DNA from: JAOARY01 sp045345765
Lineage (GTDB): Bacteria; Bacillota; Clostridia; Peptostreptococcales; Peptostreptococcaceae
Direction: 5' to 3'
Assembly: GCA_045345765.1 (NCBI GenBank)
Contig: CP148265.1
Coordinates: forward strand, 2,170,001 to 2,234,000
DNA: 64,000 nt
The position numbers and the translations under genes were made by a program. Below, one piece after another: positions 41,267 to 50,469 of the stretch. Positions within the stretch are counted from its first letter, which is position 1, and each line of letters opens with the position of its first letter. The notes under the pieces are model-generated. The model was given only the letters and a program-made list of their open reading frames with translations. It searched no databases and had not been told where the DNA came from.

Positions 41267-43621
41267 ATGGTTGAAAAAGTAAAAAAAAGAGATGGTAGAA
41301 TTATAGGTTTTAATAAAGAAAAAATTACAAGAGCTATATTTTTAGCAGCTTCAGAGGTTGCAAAAGAAGAAAATAAGCATGCAAATTATAGATTAGCTGA
41401 AGAACTTACAAATCAAGTTATCGCATTGGTTAATGAAAGATATAAATTAGAAGTTCCAACAGTTGAACAGGTGCAAGATTGTGTTGTAAAAGTTCTTATA
41501 GAAGATGGTCATGCTAAAACTAGTGAAAGATATATTCTTTATAGAAGTGAAAGAAGCCGAATTAGAAATTCAAAAACAAGACTTATAAAAGCCATAGAAC
41601 AAATTACTTTTTTAGATGCTAATGATTCTAATATAAAAAGAGAAAATGCAAATATAGATGGAAATACAGCAATGGGTACAATGCTTCAATATGGAAGCAC
41701 AGTATCTAAAGAATTTTGTAAATCATTTATTATAAAGCCAAAACATTCGCTAGCACATGATAGTGGAGATATACATATCCATGATATGGATTTTTTGAAC
41801 ATGGGAACTTTAACTTGTTGCCAAATTGATTTAAAACAATTATTTGAGGGTGGATTTTCTACAGGACACGGTTTTTTAAGAGAACCGCAAGATATAATGA
41901 GTTACGCAGCATTAGCAGCGATTGCAATTCAATCTAATCAAAATGATCAACATGGAGGTCAAAGTATACCATTTTTTGATTACGGTCTTGCTAAGGGTGT
42001 TTATAAGACTTTTAAAAACCAATATGCACAAAATTTATTTAAATTTGTATCAATATTTGATGATTCAAAAGAATTTAATGTAGATGAATTTAAAGAACTT
42101 ATAAAAGAAGTTGAAGAAAAATCAAATACAAAACTGACTTTAGATATATCTAGGGACTATGTAGCTTTAGAAAAAGAAATATTAGCGAAAAAATATGAGC
42201 TAGATAAAACAAATGTAGATAAAATACAATCTATGACTTTAAAAGAAGCAAATAGAGAAACAGATAGAAAAACTTATCAAGCTATGGAAGCATTTATTCA
42301 TAACTTAAATACAATGCATAGTAGAGCTGGGGCTCAAGTTCCTTTTTCGAGTGTTAATTTTGGTACAGATACATCTATGGAAGGTAGACTTGTTACAAAA
42401 AATCTTTTATTATCACAAGAAAAAGGATTAGGAAATGGTGAAACTCCTATATTCCCAATACTTATATTTAAAGTTAAGGAAGGAATAAATTTAAATACAA
42501 ATGATCCTAATTATGATTTATTTAAATTAGCATGTAGAGTTTCAGCTAAAAGATTATTCCCGAATTTTAGTTTTATAGATGCACCTTTTAACAAGAAATA
42601 CTATAAAGAAGGTAGACCTGAAACAGAAGCTACTTATATGGGATGTAGAACTAGGGTTTTAGGGAATGTATGTGGAGATGAAATAGTTACAGGTAGAGGT
42701 AACTTATCATTTTCATCAATCAACTTACCAAGACTTGGCATAAAACACGGAATTTTATACAACAAAAAGACTGATTTAGATGGATTCTTTGAGGATTTGG
42801 ATTCAAAGATTGATTTACTTATAGATCAATTATTAGAAAGATTTGAAATACAAAAAAAGAAAAAAGTTAAGAATTTCCCATTTTTGATGGGTCAAGGTGT
42901 ATGGCTTGATTCTAATAAATTATCTTGGGAAGATTCTTTAGAAGAAATTATAAAGCATGGTACTTTAACTATTGGATTTATAGGTTTAGCTGAATGTCTA
43001 AAAGCACTTATAAACGAACATCATGGAGAATCTAAAGAAGCTTTTGATTTGGGTTATAGAATAATTAAGCATATGAGAGATAGAATGGATGAAGCAAGTA
43101 ATAAATATAAACTTAATTTCTCACTAATCGCAACTCCAGCAGAAGGCTTATCTGGTAGATTTACTAGATTAGATAAAAAAGAATTTGGAATTATTGAAGG
43201 TGTAACGTCAAGGGATTACTATACAAATTCATTCCATGTACCTGTTTATTATAATATATCAGCTTTTGAAAAAATTAAAAAAGAGGCACCATTCCATGAG
43301 CTTACAAATGCAGGCCATATAACTTATATAGAATTAGACGGAAATCCATCTTCTAATTTAGAGGCATTTGAGTCAGTTATAAGAGCGATGAAGGATAGTG
43401 GAATAGGATATGGGAGTATAAACCATCCACTTGATAGAGATCCTGTTTGTGGGTTTAATGGAGTTATAGGTGATACTTGTCCTGCTTGTGGAAGAAAAGA
43501 TAATGAAGATGGAATTAAATTTGAAAGAATAAGAAGAATTACCGGTTATTTAGTTGGAACTGTGGATAGATTTAATGATGGTAAGCTTGCTGAGGTAAAG
43601 GACAGAGTAAAACATAATTAA
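41267..43621 (+). CDS. nrdD: Anaerobic ribonucleoside-triphosphate reductase
   Basis: Oxygen-sensitive class III ribonucleotide reductase that makes deoxynucleotides in anaerobic cells. The 784-residue protein begins with an ATP-cone allosteric domain (~3-95, KRDGRIIGFNKEKITRAIF). The ten-stranded barrel carries the active-site cysteines, for example in NMGTLTCCQIDL and YMGCRTRVLGNVCGDE. A zinc site lies in GDTCPACGRKD near the C-terminus and the glycyl radical residue is Gly760 in RRITGYLVG. Start ATG at 41267 after AAAGGAG. The activase nrdG follows after 15 bases. Confidence 0.97.
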   Translation: MVEKVKKRDGRIIGFNKEKITRAIFLAASEVAKEENKHANYRLAEELTNQVIALVNERYKLEVPTVEQVQDCVVKVLIEDGHAKTSERYILYRSERSRIRNSKTRLIKAIEQITFLDANDSNIKRENANIDGNTAMGTMLQYGSTVSKEFCKSFIIKPKHSLAHDSGDIHIHDMDFLNMGTLTCCQIDLKQLFEGGFSTGHGFLREPQDIMSYAALAAIAIQSNQNDQHGGQSIPFFDYGLAKGVYKTFKNQYAQNLFKFVSIFDDSKEFNVDEFKELIKEVEEKSNTKLTLDISRDYVALEKEILAKKYELDKTNVDKIQSMTLKEANRETDRKTYQAMEAFIHNLNTMHSRAGAQVPFSSVNFGTDTSMEGRLVTKNLLLSQEKGLGNGETPIFPILIFKVKEGINLNTNDPNYDLFKLACRVSAKRLFPNFSFIDAPFNKKYYKEGRPETEATYMGCRTRVLGNVCGDEIVTGRGNLSFSSINLPRLGIKHGILYNKKTDLDGFFEDLDSKIDLLIDQLLERFEIQKKKKVKNFPFLMGQGVWLDSNKLSWEDSLEEIIKHGTLTIGFIGLAECLKALINEHHGESKEAFDLGYRIIKHMRDRMDEASNKYKLNFSLIATPAEGLSGRFTRLDKKEFGIIEGVTSRDYYTNSFHVPVYYNISAFEKIKKEAPFHELTNAGHITYIELDGNPSSNLEAFESVIRAMKDSGIGYGSINHPLDRDPVCGFNGVIGDTCPACGRKDNEDGIKFERIRRITGYLVGTVDRFNDGKLAEVKDRVKHN

Positions 43622-43636
43622 TAGAAGGTGATCAGG

Positions 43637-44206
43637 GTGTTTGTTAGATTAGCATATGAACTTACCAAGGATAGTATTGTTGATGGTGAAGGGTTAAGAA
43701 CTGTAATATGGGCACAAGGATGTAGTCATAATTGTAAAGGGTGCCATAATAAATCAACTCATGATTTTAATAAAGGAATATTAAAAGACGTAGGTGATGT
43801 TATAGATGAGTTAAAAACATTAAGATTACAAAAAGGAATAACTTTATCTGGTGGAGATCCATTTTTTCAACCAAAACCATTTATAGAAATTGCAAAATTT
43901 GCAAAAAGTATAAATCTTGATGTATGGGCATATACAGGTTTTAAAATTGAAGATTTTTTATATGGAAATATGGAAAATAAAAAGGATATTTTAAATCTTT
44001 TAAATTATGTAGATATACTTGTTGATGGAAAGTTTGAAGAAGATAAAAAAAGTATAGAACTTAGTTTTAGAGGTTCATATAATCAAAGAATTATTGATGT
44101 TAAAAAAACAATTAAGAATAATAATGTGACTATATATGATAAATATATTAATGAGCATATTTATTTTCAAAATAAAAATAATTCATTTATAGATTTAGCA
44201 TTATAA
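43637..44206 (+). CDS. nrdG: Anaerobic ribonucleotide reductase activating enzyme
   Basis: Radical-SAM enzyme that generates the glycyl radical on NrdD. The 189-residue protein has the iron-sulfur motif CSHNCKGC (CX3CX2C) in the context DGEGLRTVIWAQGCSHNCKGCHN, then ITLSGGDPFFQP for S-adenosylmethionine binding and VDILVDGKFEE. The GTG at 43637 was chosen; another in-frame GTG at 43628 lies inside the AGAAGGTGA ribosome site. It is co-transcribed with nrdD and ends at a very strong terminator. Confidence 0.95.
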   Translation: MFVRLAYELTKDSIVDGEGLRTVIWAQGCSHNCKGCHNKSTHDFNKGILKDVGDVIDELKTLRLQKGITLSGGDPFFQPKPFIEIAKFAKSINLDVWAYTGFKIEDFLYGNMENKKDILNLLNYVDILVDGKFEEDKKSIELSFRGSYNQRIIDVKKTIKNNNVTIYDKYINEHIYFQNKNNSFIDLAL

Positions 44207-44222
44207 TAAAAATAATAATTAG

Positions 44223-44275
44223 AACAAGAAGTTTTTAATAAAAATCATGATATATTAAAAACTTCTTGTTTTTTA
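44223..44275 (+). terminator. Strong terminator after nrdG
   Basis: AACAAGAAGTTTTTAATA (44223-44240) pairs perfectly over 18 bp with TATTAAAAACTTCTTGTT (44253-44270), followed by TTTTTA. Confidence 0.9.
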
Positions 44276-44300
44276 TTATATTATAATATAAATTATATAT

Positions 44301-44336
44301 TATAATATAATAAGAGTTTTTGGTTATTATATTATA
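44301..44336 (+). promoter_or_regulatory. AT-rich dyad before the ArsR-type gene
   Basis: TATAATATAATAA (44301-44313) and its exact reverse complement TTATTATATTATA (44324-44336) are separated by 10 bases. It may be an operator for autoregulation of the ArsR-type gene, or simply a low-complexity hairpin; base composition makes chance likely enough. Confidence 0.35.
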
Positions 44337-44403
44337 TAAATATAAAGTTTTTTGGTAGGTTAAAAGGTTTTAGTAGTTTTAGTATAGAATTTGGAGTGAT
44401 TAT

Positions 44404-44766
44404 ATGGAATTAATAAATTTGATAAGAGGATTTTCAGATGAGAACAGGGCCAGAATCATAAATTTATTAAGCAAAAAAGCTTTATGTGTAGGAGAAATCC
44501 AATATATATTAAATATAAATCAGTCGAACGCATCAAGACATTTAAATAAATTAAAAAATTTAAAAATAGTTGTATTTGAAAAGAAGGCTCAATGGATTTA
44601 TTATAAATTAAATACAGACTTAATAAACAAGTATGAATTTTTTAGAGCTATAATTGAAAAAGATTTCAAAAATGAAGAAATATTAGCAAAAGATTTGAAA
44701 AAATTAGAAGAATATAAAGGTAGTAATCTTTGTTGTGAAAAATTAAGAAAAGAAAAATTGATATAG
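44404..44766 (+). CDS. ArsR-family transcriptional regulator
   Basis: A 120-residue winged-helix repressor. RGFSDENRARIINLLSKKALCVGEI and NINQSNASRHLNKLKNLKIV are the ArsR helices with recognition helix; WIYYKLN is the wing. Cys28 sits in the alpha-3 position where metal-sensing ArsR proteins carry a ligand, but the second cysteine of CxC is replaced by Gly-Glu. A Cys-Cys pair near the C-terminus (SNLCCEKL) recalls ArsR types that bind As(III) by C-terminal cysteines. No transport or resistance gene is adjacent, so it could act on itself or on a distant gene. It faces the injection-system genes across a shared terminator. Confidence 0.85.
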   Translation: MELINLIRGFSDENRARIINLLSKKALCVGEIQYILNINQSNASRHLNKLKNLKIVVFEKKAQWIYYKLNTDLINKYEFFRAIIEKDFKNEEILAKDLKKLEEYKGSNLCCEKLRKEKLI

Positions 44767-44790
44767 AAGAATTTCTATATCAATTTTTTA
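44755..44790 (+). terminator. Bidirectional terminator between ArsR and MORN genes
   Basis: AAATTGATATAGAA (44755-44768) pairs perfectly with TTCTATATCAATTT (44773-44786); TTTTATTTAT follows on the plus strand and a T-rich stretch on the minus strand, so it closes both convergent units. Confidence 0.85.
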
Positions 44791-44811
44791 TTTATATTAA
44801 AATCTAATAAT

Positions 44812-46809
44812 TTATTGTTTTGTAATGTTTATAGCATTTATATTAGCATTTAATATTTCCAACTCTAAAGACAATCCATCCTTATTGATATTAATAATAT
44901 AATAATTAGAATTTATATTATCATTTGTAGTATTTGGGGTAGGATTAGTATTTTCATTGGATGTATTCTCACTAGGTTCAGAATTTGTAGCTTTTTTGCT
45001 TTTATCAATTTTATTATAATTTGGGTTTAAACTTAAAATACGATCAATAGTCATATTTGAATTTATACCCATCACATCAAATGGTGGATAATATCTAAGT
45101 TTTGATATATTCTTAGTACTATTGTCGATAAATATATCAAATTTTGGTTCATCATATTTTAAAATTATATTATTATTTGAAAAATCTTCTTTTGAAGGAT
45201 CTAAGAAATTTTCTTTTATTTGAGTTTCATTCAATGTAAAGATTTTATTAAAATCTTTATTGTCATTAGTAAAAAAGCCTTTAAACGAAATAGTTTTATC
45301 ACTATTATATAATATTCCAAATCCAGATTTTTTATCAGCATTAAATTGACCTTCATAGGAAACTATACCATCTTTGTTATATAATTTTCCCATTCCGCTT
45401 TTTTCATCATTAAAAAAATCACCTTCATATAAAATACTTCCATCATTATTATAAAGCTTACCTAGACCATTTTTTAGATTATTATCAAATTCTCCCTCGT
45501 ATGCGATATTTGTATTTGTAAAATATAATATTCCTTTACCAAAGTATAAACTATCTTTAAAACTACCTTCATAGATTTTATTTGATAAATCATCATATGA
45601 AATACCTTGACCATTAAATTCACCGTTTTTAAATTCGCCTTCATATTGTAAGGTTGAATCAGGATAATATAATTTACCTACTCCATCAAATAATTTGTTT
45701 TTAAATTCACCTTCATAAGCTAATGTTTTATCTTTATAAAACTTACCTTGACCACTAAATTCACCATTTAAAAAACTACCTTCATAGACCAATTCATCAT
45801 CATTAAATAACTTACCTTGACCATTAGGAAGGTCAGTTTCTATATCAATATCACCTACATATAGTTTTTTCCCAGCGTCATCATATAAAGTTACATTTTC
45901 TGAAGGTTTGCCATCTTTAAATATACCACTAAATTTGATTTTAGAATCAATATTATATAAGATACCATCTCCAGAATAGAGACCTTCTTTAAATTGACCC
46001 TTATATTTTATATTTCCATTATCAAAATATAAAGTACCATTACCATCATATTTATCATTTAAAAAAGCACCTTGATATAAAAGTTTAGAATCTTGAGTAT
46101 ATAAAGAACCATTGCCATCAAATAAATTGGCTTTGAAATTACCATTATATTTTAAATTGCCGTTTTTAAAATATAATATACCACTACCTTCATATAAATT
46201 ATTCAAAAAATTTCCTTGATAGATTAAATTACCATTATCATCATATAGATTACCTTCTCCAGAATATAATCCATTTGAGAAATTACCTTGATAAATTAAA
46301 TTACCCTCGATATTATAAAGTTTTCCTTTGCCAAAATATTCATTATTTAAAAAATTACCTTCATAGATAATATTTTTAGTAGATTCATTATATAAAATAC
46401 CATAACCATTATATTTACCATTTTCCATATTACCTTCATAAATTAATTCTTTATCTGTATTATATAATGTTAAATAACCATTATAAGTTATACTGTTATT
46501 ATAACTTTTATAGATTTTTTTTGGTGCTTTTAGATAAACAAAGAAATAATAAAGGCCAAGTAATAAAGCAATTAAAGCAATTATTATAAATACTATAAGT
46601 CTTTTGGATAAATAGAGATTAAAAAATTTGATATAATCTTTTTTAGATTTTTCTTTTTTTTGAGTTATTTTAAATACCTTTGATCTGATTTTTCTCGACA
46701 ACAGTCTAGGACCCATTTTTATTCTAGCTCTTATAAATCTAAATTTCATATATATAGGTCGAAAAACAGAGGTTAAAAGTAATTTAATCTCAAGTATAAA
46801 TCTATCCAT
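44812..46809 (-). CDS. Membrane-anchored MORN-repeat protein
   Basis: A 665-residue protein. Residues 1-70 are strongly basic, 71-93 form a single membrane helix (LIVFIIIALIALLLGLYYFF), and ~108-515 consist of about 18 MORN-like repeats of 22-23 residues with the pattern YEGNF.NG...G.G.LY. A ~120-residue region follows, then a Ser/Asn/Thr/Pro-rich linker (~595-630) and a short C-terminal strand region. The positive-inside rule puts the repeats outside the cell, which is unusual for MORN proteins. It has a GGAGG ribosome site and closes the operon with DUF4255 and AAA genes; a role as a surface or envelope anchor for the injection system is inference. Confidence 0.8.
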   Translation of the reverse strand: MDRFILEIKLLLTSVFRPIYMKFRFIRARIKMGPRLLSRKIRSKVFKITQKKEKSKKDYIKFFNLYLSKRLIVFIIIALIALLLGLYYFFVYLKAPKKIYKSYNNSITYNGYLTLYNTDKELIYEGNMENGKYNGYGILYNESTKNIIYEGNFLNNEYFGKGKLYNIEGNLIYQGNFSNGLYSGEGNLYDDNGNLIYQGNFLNNLYEGSGILYFKNGNLKYNGNFKANLFDGNGSLYTQDSKLLYQGAFLNDKYDGNGTLYFDNGNIKYKGQFKEGLYSGDGILYNIDSKIKFSGIFKDGKPSENVTLYDDAGKKLYVGDIDIETDLPNGQGKLFNDDELVYEGSFLNGEFSGQGKFYKDKTLAYEGEFKNKLFDGVGKLYYPDSTLQYEGEFKNGEFNGQGISYDDLSNKIYEGSFKDSLYFGKGILYFTNTNIAYEGEFDNNLKNGLGKLYNNDGSILYEGDFFNDEKSGMGKLYNKDGIVSYEGQFNADKKSGFGILYNSDKTISFKGFFTNDNKDFNKIFTLNETQIKENFLDPSKEDFSNNNIILKYDEPKFDIFIDNSTKNISKLRYYPPFDVMGINSNMTIDRILSLNPNYNKIDKSKKATNSEPSENTSNENTNPTPNTTNDNINSNYYIININKDGLSLELEILNANINAINITKQ

Positions 46810-46826
46810 TTAAAAACCTCCTTCTT

Positions 46827-47549
46827 CTATTCTATTTGTAATATATTTAATTTATTTAAATTTATATTTTTTTCATAAATTTTATCATTAGAAATATCTT
46901 TTATATAAAAATAACTGTCTTTATTTAATGTATTAAAATAAAGTATGGATTCTTTTGAATTTATATCAATTTCTATATTATATGCGTTATAAAGTTCGTA
47001 ATCTGTATCTATATTGAGTTTTAAATTTTCTTTAAGTATAATTTTTTTTAATATTTTATTTTCATTATTTTCAACGATTGTATAATCATTTATCAGAAAA
47101 AGCATATTTTTATCAGTAGAAAATAAGATTAAATCACCTTTTATATCTTTTTTTGTTTTTATAAAAATTTCGCTATTATCTTCATTTAAAGATTTAAATA
47201 AATTGATTTTAAATTTATCGTTTTTTAAAAAACCAATAAATTTAGAATCTGCATTTTTATATTTTATTCTAAGAAGTGTTTCTTCACTTTTAAAAATATA
47301 ATTTGTATTTGGAATTAAAAATACATCGTTTAAACTAATATCATCTGTATTTAATTTTAAATTTTTTTTAAAATAATATGGGTTTGATATCTCAAAATTT
47401 TCTATTTCATTCATTTCACCTTTTAAAATAAAGATATCATGATTATTTCTATCAACTTTAATATATGGATTTGAACATGTTATTTTAGTATTATTAGAAA
47501 TACTTTTTTTGCTATAATCATCAAATAATCTAAATCCTATCATTTTCAT
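46827..47549 (-). CDS. Beta-rich protein encoded next to DUF4255, unknown
   Basis: A 240-residue protein without signal peptide or membrane segment. It opens with MKMIGFRLFDDYSKKSIS, continues with PYIKVDRNNHDIFILKG and alternates short hydrophobic strands with charged turns throughout, suggesting two or more Ig-like or other beta domains. I do not recognise a family. In other injection-system loci the gene beside the DUF4255 protein often encodes a tail-cap or surface-decoration protein with a similar opening, so a structural role at the distal tail is plausible. The ATG at 47549 follows AGGTGAT and lies 10 bases after the DUF4255 stop; a GTG at 47558 is an alternative. Confidence 0.55.
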   Translation of the reverse strand: MKMIGFRLFDDYSKKSISNNTKITCSNPYIKVDRNNHDIFILKGEMNEIENFEISNPYYFKKNLKLNTDDISLNDVFLIPNTNYIFKSEETLLRIKYKNADSKFIGFLKNDKFKINLFKSLNEDNSEIFIKTKKDIKGDLILFSTDKNMLFLINDYTIVENNENKILKKIILKENLKLNIDTDYELYNAYNIEIDINSKESILYFNTLNKDSYFYIKDISNDKIYEKNINLNKLNILQIE

Positions 47550-47558
47550 AATTATCAC

Positions 47559-48131
47559 CTAATATTTTTGACTTATAGTAATATCTTTTTTAGTAACATA
47601 AGAAACTTCTCTAGTTTTTCCTGATTTAATAGGTATACCAGATAATTTATAAGCTATACAAAGTTCATAGGGCTTACTTGGAACAGAAAATATTTTAGAT
47701 AGTTCATCAAATGTTAAATTCTCCATATGGATTTTTATTTGCAAATCATCATCAAAATTATCACCTAAATCATTTGATTTTAATACAGGATTATCATAAA
47801 AAGTTTGAATTAATTTACCCATAAGTTTTTGTTCATCTAAAACTTTAAATTTATCATCACCTTGAGATTTTATTATAAAAAGATAATATAAATTTAAATG
47901 CATATCTGGATAAACAGCTTTACTACCTGTACCTCTTCTTAATCTATAATTTTTATAATCCATATTTTCTTCCATATGATATAGATAGATACCTATATTT
48001 GAAGAAGCATAATTATCTAAATTAACTGCTCTTATTTTTTCTTCATCTTGTATAAAATCTGGAATAAAATTCTTCTTTAAAAGGTTTATAAGAGAATTTG
48101 TTACCAAATAGATGCTTTCAAAACCTTCCAT
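47559..48131 (-). CDS. DUF4255 protein, tail/tube terminator of a contractile injection system (Afp16/Pvc16-like)
   Basis: A 190-residue cytosolic protein with the DUF4255 pattern: VTNSLINLLKKNFIPDF at the N-terminus, VNLDNYASSNIGIYLYHMEENMDYKN and the hallmark DMHLNLYYLFIIKSQ, then LGKLIQTFYDNPVL-like and YELCIAYKLSGIPIKS. DUF4255 defines the cap (terminator) protein of eCIS particles such as Afp and PVC. Its ATG overlaps the stop of the AAA+ ATPase gene by one base, the same gene pair as afp15-afp16. This is one of the firmest markers of an injection system in the window. Confidence 0.85.
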   Translation of the reverse strand: MEGFESIYLVTNSLINLLKKNFIPDFIQDEEKIRAVNLDNYASSNIGIYLYHMEENMDYKNYRLRRGTGSKAVYPDMHLNLYYLFIIKSQGDDKFKVLDEQKLMGKLIQTFYDNPVLKSNDLGDNFDDDLQIKIHMENLTFDELSKIFSVPSKPYELCIAYKLSGIPIKSGKTREVSYVTKKDITISQKY

Positions 48132-50281
48132 TAAAAACTCACCTCATCCAATAAATCTTTATATTCGTGTAAATCATTTTTGGTAAATAATTTACCCATT
48201 TTTTCCATTTCTTCTTTTATAGATGATAATATATGTTTCATATAAATCTTATCATTTTCTCTAGCTGCTTTAAAAGCAGATTTTAAGGCAATGTTTTTTA
48301 TATTACCACCAGAAAGATGGAATTTTTCTCCCAAAAATTCGTAATCAATAAAATCGCAAAGTGGAGTATTTTTTGTAAAAGCCTTTTTCCAAAGATTGAT
48401 TCTATTTTTTGAATCAGGAAATGGGAAATTAATAACATAATTAATTCTTCTTAAAAATGCAGAATCTATATTTTTTAAAAAGTTTGTTGCAAGTATTGTC
48501 ATGCCTTCATATTCTTCCATTTTTTGAAGTAAATAAGAAGTTTCCATATTAGAATATCTATCTTTAGAATCTTTTACCTCTGATCTTTTTCCAAATAAAG
48601 AATCAGCTTCATCAAAGAACAAAATAACATTACTTTTTTTTGCTTCTTCAAAAATATCATTGAGATTTTTTTCGGTTTCACCTATATACTTACTAACCAC
48701 TCTATTTAAATCTATTTTATAGAGTTCTAAATTAAGTTCTTTAGCAAGTACATTAGCGGACATTGTTTTACCTGTTCCAGGAGGACCATAAAAAAGAACA
48801 GATAAGCCTGTACCATAGGAGAGTTTATCTTTAAAACCCCATTTTTTAAATACTGTATGGGAATTTTTTACTTGGTAATACACACTCTCTAATTTACTCT
48901 TTTGCTCTTTTGGAAGAACTAAATCGTTAAATGTAAAATTACTTTCAACTCTGGTTGCTTTTGCATTTAGATTATGACTTATTTGATCTTGTGATATTTT
49001 ATATATTAAATTATTAAAATCTATATTATCGTGATTTTTCCAATTATAATAATCTCTTATTATTTTCAATATATTTTTAATTTCACCAATAGAAAAATTA
49101 TATTTTATTCCAAGATCCATATAATCAAATTCTTTTAATTTATATTTTAATGAAAAGTATTTCCAAACATCTTTTCTATCCTCTTCTTCTAAATTTTCTA
49201 ATTCTATTTTGTTTATTATAAAATTAGATGCTTTTTTATTATCTTTTATCTTATCTTTAGACAGTATAAAAAGTATTCCGTTTAAATTTTTTATTTCTTT
49301 ATAGAATTCAAATTCTTTATCCTTATAATCGTCTTTTAGAATTTCTTCAAAATTATAAAAAACAGGAATGCTTGAGGTTAATATAGTTTCTCTTATAAAC
49401 TTCATAAGGACTACAGAAAAATCTAAAGAAGAATCCAAAACTTTTTTTATATCAAAAAATAAGACATTTTCATTTAAGAGTTTGGCAAAACATTTTATTT
49501 GAAATTTTTTGCCACTTCCGTCTGGTCCTTGTAGATATATGATTTTTTTATTATAGTCTATGGTTTTTTTTATAAATTCTAAAATTTCATTTAATATATT
49601 TGAATTCCAATATAATTTTTTATCAAAATATTCATGATAAAAAATTTTCACAAATTCTTTAATATCATAATCAAGCTCATTACCTTCAATTATAAAATTA
49701 ATGATTCTTTCATCTAAGATAATTTTTTTATTAAAAAACGATAGATTTGATTCATCATCTTTTAATATCATTTTCATAAATAGATGATTTTTATGGAACT
49801 CATTTCTTATATAAATTTTATTATCCATATTTAAATCTAAAATTTTAGAAACTAATTCAAATGTTGGTTTTTTTAGATTTAAATTGTCTTGTAAATATGC
49901 ATATATTCTTTCATATTTTAAATTAAGTTCTGTTGCTAGGGATAATATGATACTGTAAATTTCAAAATCTCTTAAAGAAAAAAGTTCTATTAAGCTTAAA
50001 AAAGGTATGTATATTCCTTTAGTTTTTGTGTTATTTTCTTTTTGTTTTATTGAATCTCTTTTGTTTTTAATCTTTTCAATTAATTTAGTATCAATATCAG
50101 AATAATTATTTTCATTTAATATATTGCTAATTTCTTCTTTGCTTATAACAATAGATTTATACATGTCAAATGGATTTTCTTCTAAATCATCATTAAAATG
50201 CTCAAATAAAAAGGATAATTCAAGATCTAAAAGTTCAAAATAATCCATAAGATGTTTAGAATAATTTTCATAGTAATCCAT
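48131..50281 (-). CDS. AAA+ ATPase of a contractile injection system (Afp15/Pvc15-like)
   Basis: A 716-residue cytosolic ATPase with two AAA modules. The first (~235-400) has a P-loop-like YLQGPDGSGKKFQIKCF and a degenerate Walker B. The second (~480-680) is complete: FYGPPGTGKTMSANVLAKEL near residue 498, ILFFDEADSLFGKRSEVKDS near 560, ILATNFLKNIDSAFLRRINY with arginine finger and a C-terminal lid. The N-terminal ~230 residues are a helical family-specific domain. This two-module layout is typical of the ATPase found in eCIS loci and needed for particle assembly. The ATG at 50281 follows AAAGGAG; an upstream ATG at 50305 precedes that site. Confidence 0.85.
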   Translation of the reverse strand: MDYYENYSKHLMDYFELLDLELSFLFEHFNDDLEENPFDMYKSIVISKEEISNILNENNYSDIDTKLIEKIKNKRDSIKQKENNTKTKGIYIPFLSLIELFSLRDFEIYSIILSLATELNLKYERIYAYLQDNLNLKKPTFELVSKILDLNMDNKIYIRNEFHKNHLFMKMILKDDESNLSFFNKKIILDERIINFIIEGNELDYDIKEFVKIFYHEYFDKKLYWNSNILNEILEFIKKTIDYNKKIIYLQGPDGSGKKFQIKCFAKLLNENVLFFDIKKVLDSSLDFSVVLMKFIRETILTSSIPVFYNFEEILKDDYKDKEFEFYKEIKNLNGILFILSKDKIKDNKKASNFIINKIELENLEEEDRKDVWKYFSLKYKLKEFDYMDLGIKYNFSIGEIKNILKIIRDYYNWKNHDNIDFNNLIYKISQDQISHNLNAKATRVESNFTFNDLVLPKEQKSKLESVYYQVKNSHTVFKKWGFKDKLSYGTGLSVLFYGPPGTGKTMSANVLAKELNLELYKIDLNRVVSKYIGETEKNLNDIFEEAKKSNVILFFDEADSLFGKRSEVKDSKDRYSNMETSYLLQKMEEYEGMTILATNFLKNIDSAFLRRINYVINFPFPDSKNRINLWKKAFTKNTPLCDFIDYEFLGEKFHLSGGNIKNIALKSAFKAARENDKIYMKHILSSIKEEMEKMGKLFTKNDLHEYKDLLDEVSF

Positions 50282-50336
50282 ACAAAAACTCCTTTTACGA
50301 TACATTAAGATTATTGTTATATAAATAAATGTGTAT

Positions 50337-50435
50337 GGGGCTGTCGCATTAAGAAATTTAGCTACAATATACTGTGTTATAAATTTTAAAACACTTACAA
50401 TATGTTGTATAATTTTTCCTTAGTGCAACAGCCTC
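50337..50435 (+). repeat. ~100-bp inverted-repeat element, copy B
   Basis: Starts GGGGCTGTCGCATTAAG and ends in the near reverse complement CCTTAGTGCAACAGCCTC. It aligns end to end with the reverse complement of the element at 37340-37439 at about 70% by eye. The GGGGCTGT/ACAGCC termini resemble IS-type terminal inverted repeats. It fills the gap between the GNAT-like and AAA genes on the minus strand and could fold into a long hairpin in that transcript. Confidence 0.7.
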
Positions 50436-50469
50436 ATAGTTTTTCCTTATTTCAACAATGGTTAAATGT

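Noticed and set aside
44281..44340. CRISPR-like or tandem repeat array in the TATAATA-rich stretch
   Set aside because: Only low-complexity AT sequence with one dyad; no repeat-spacer periodicity.
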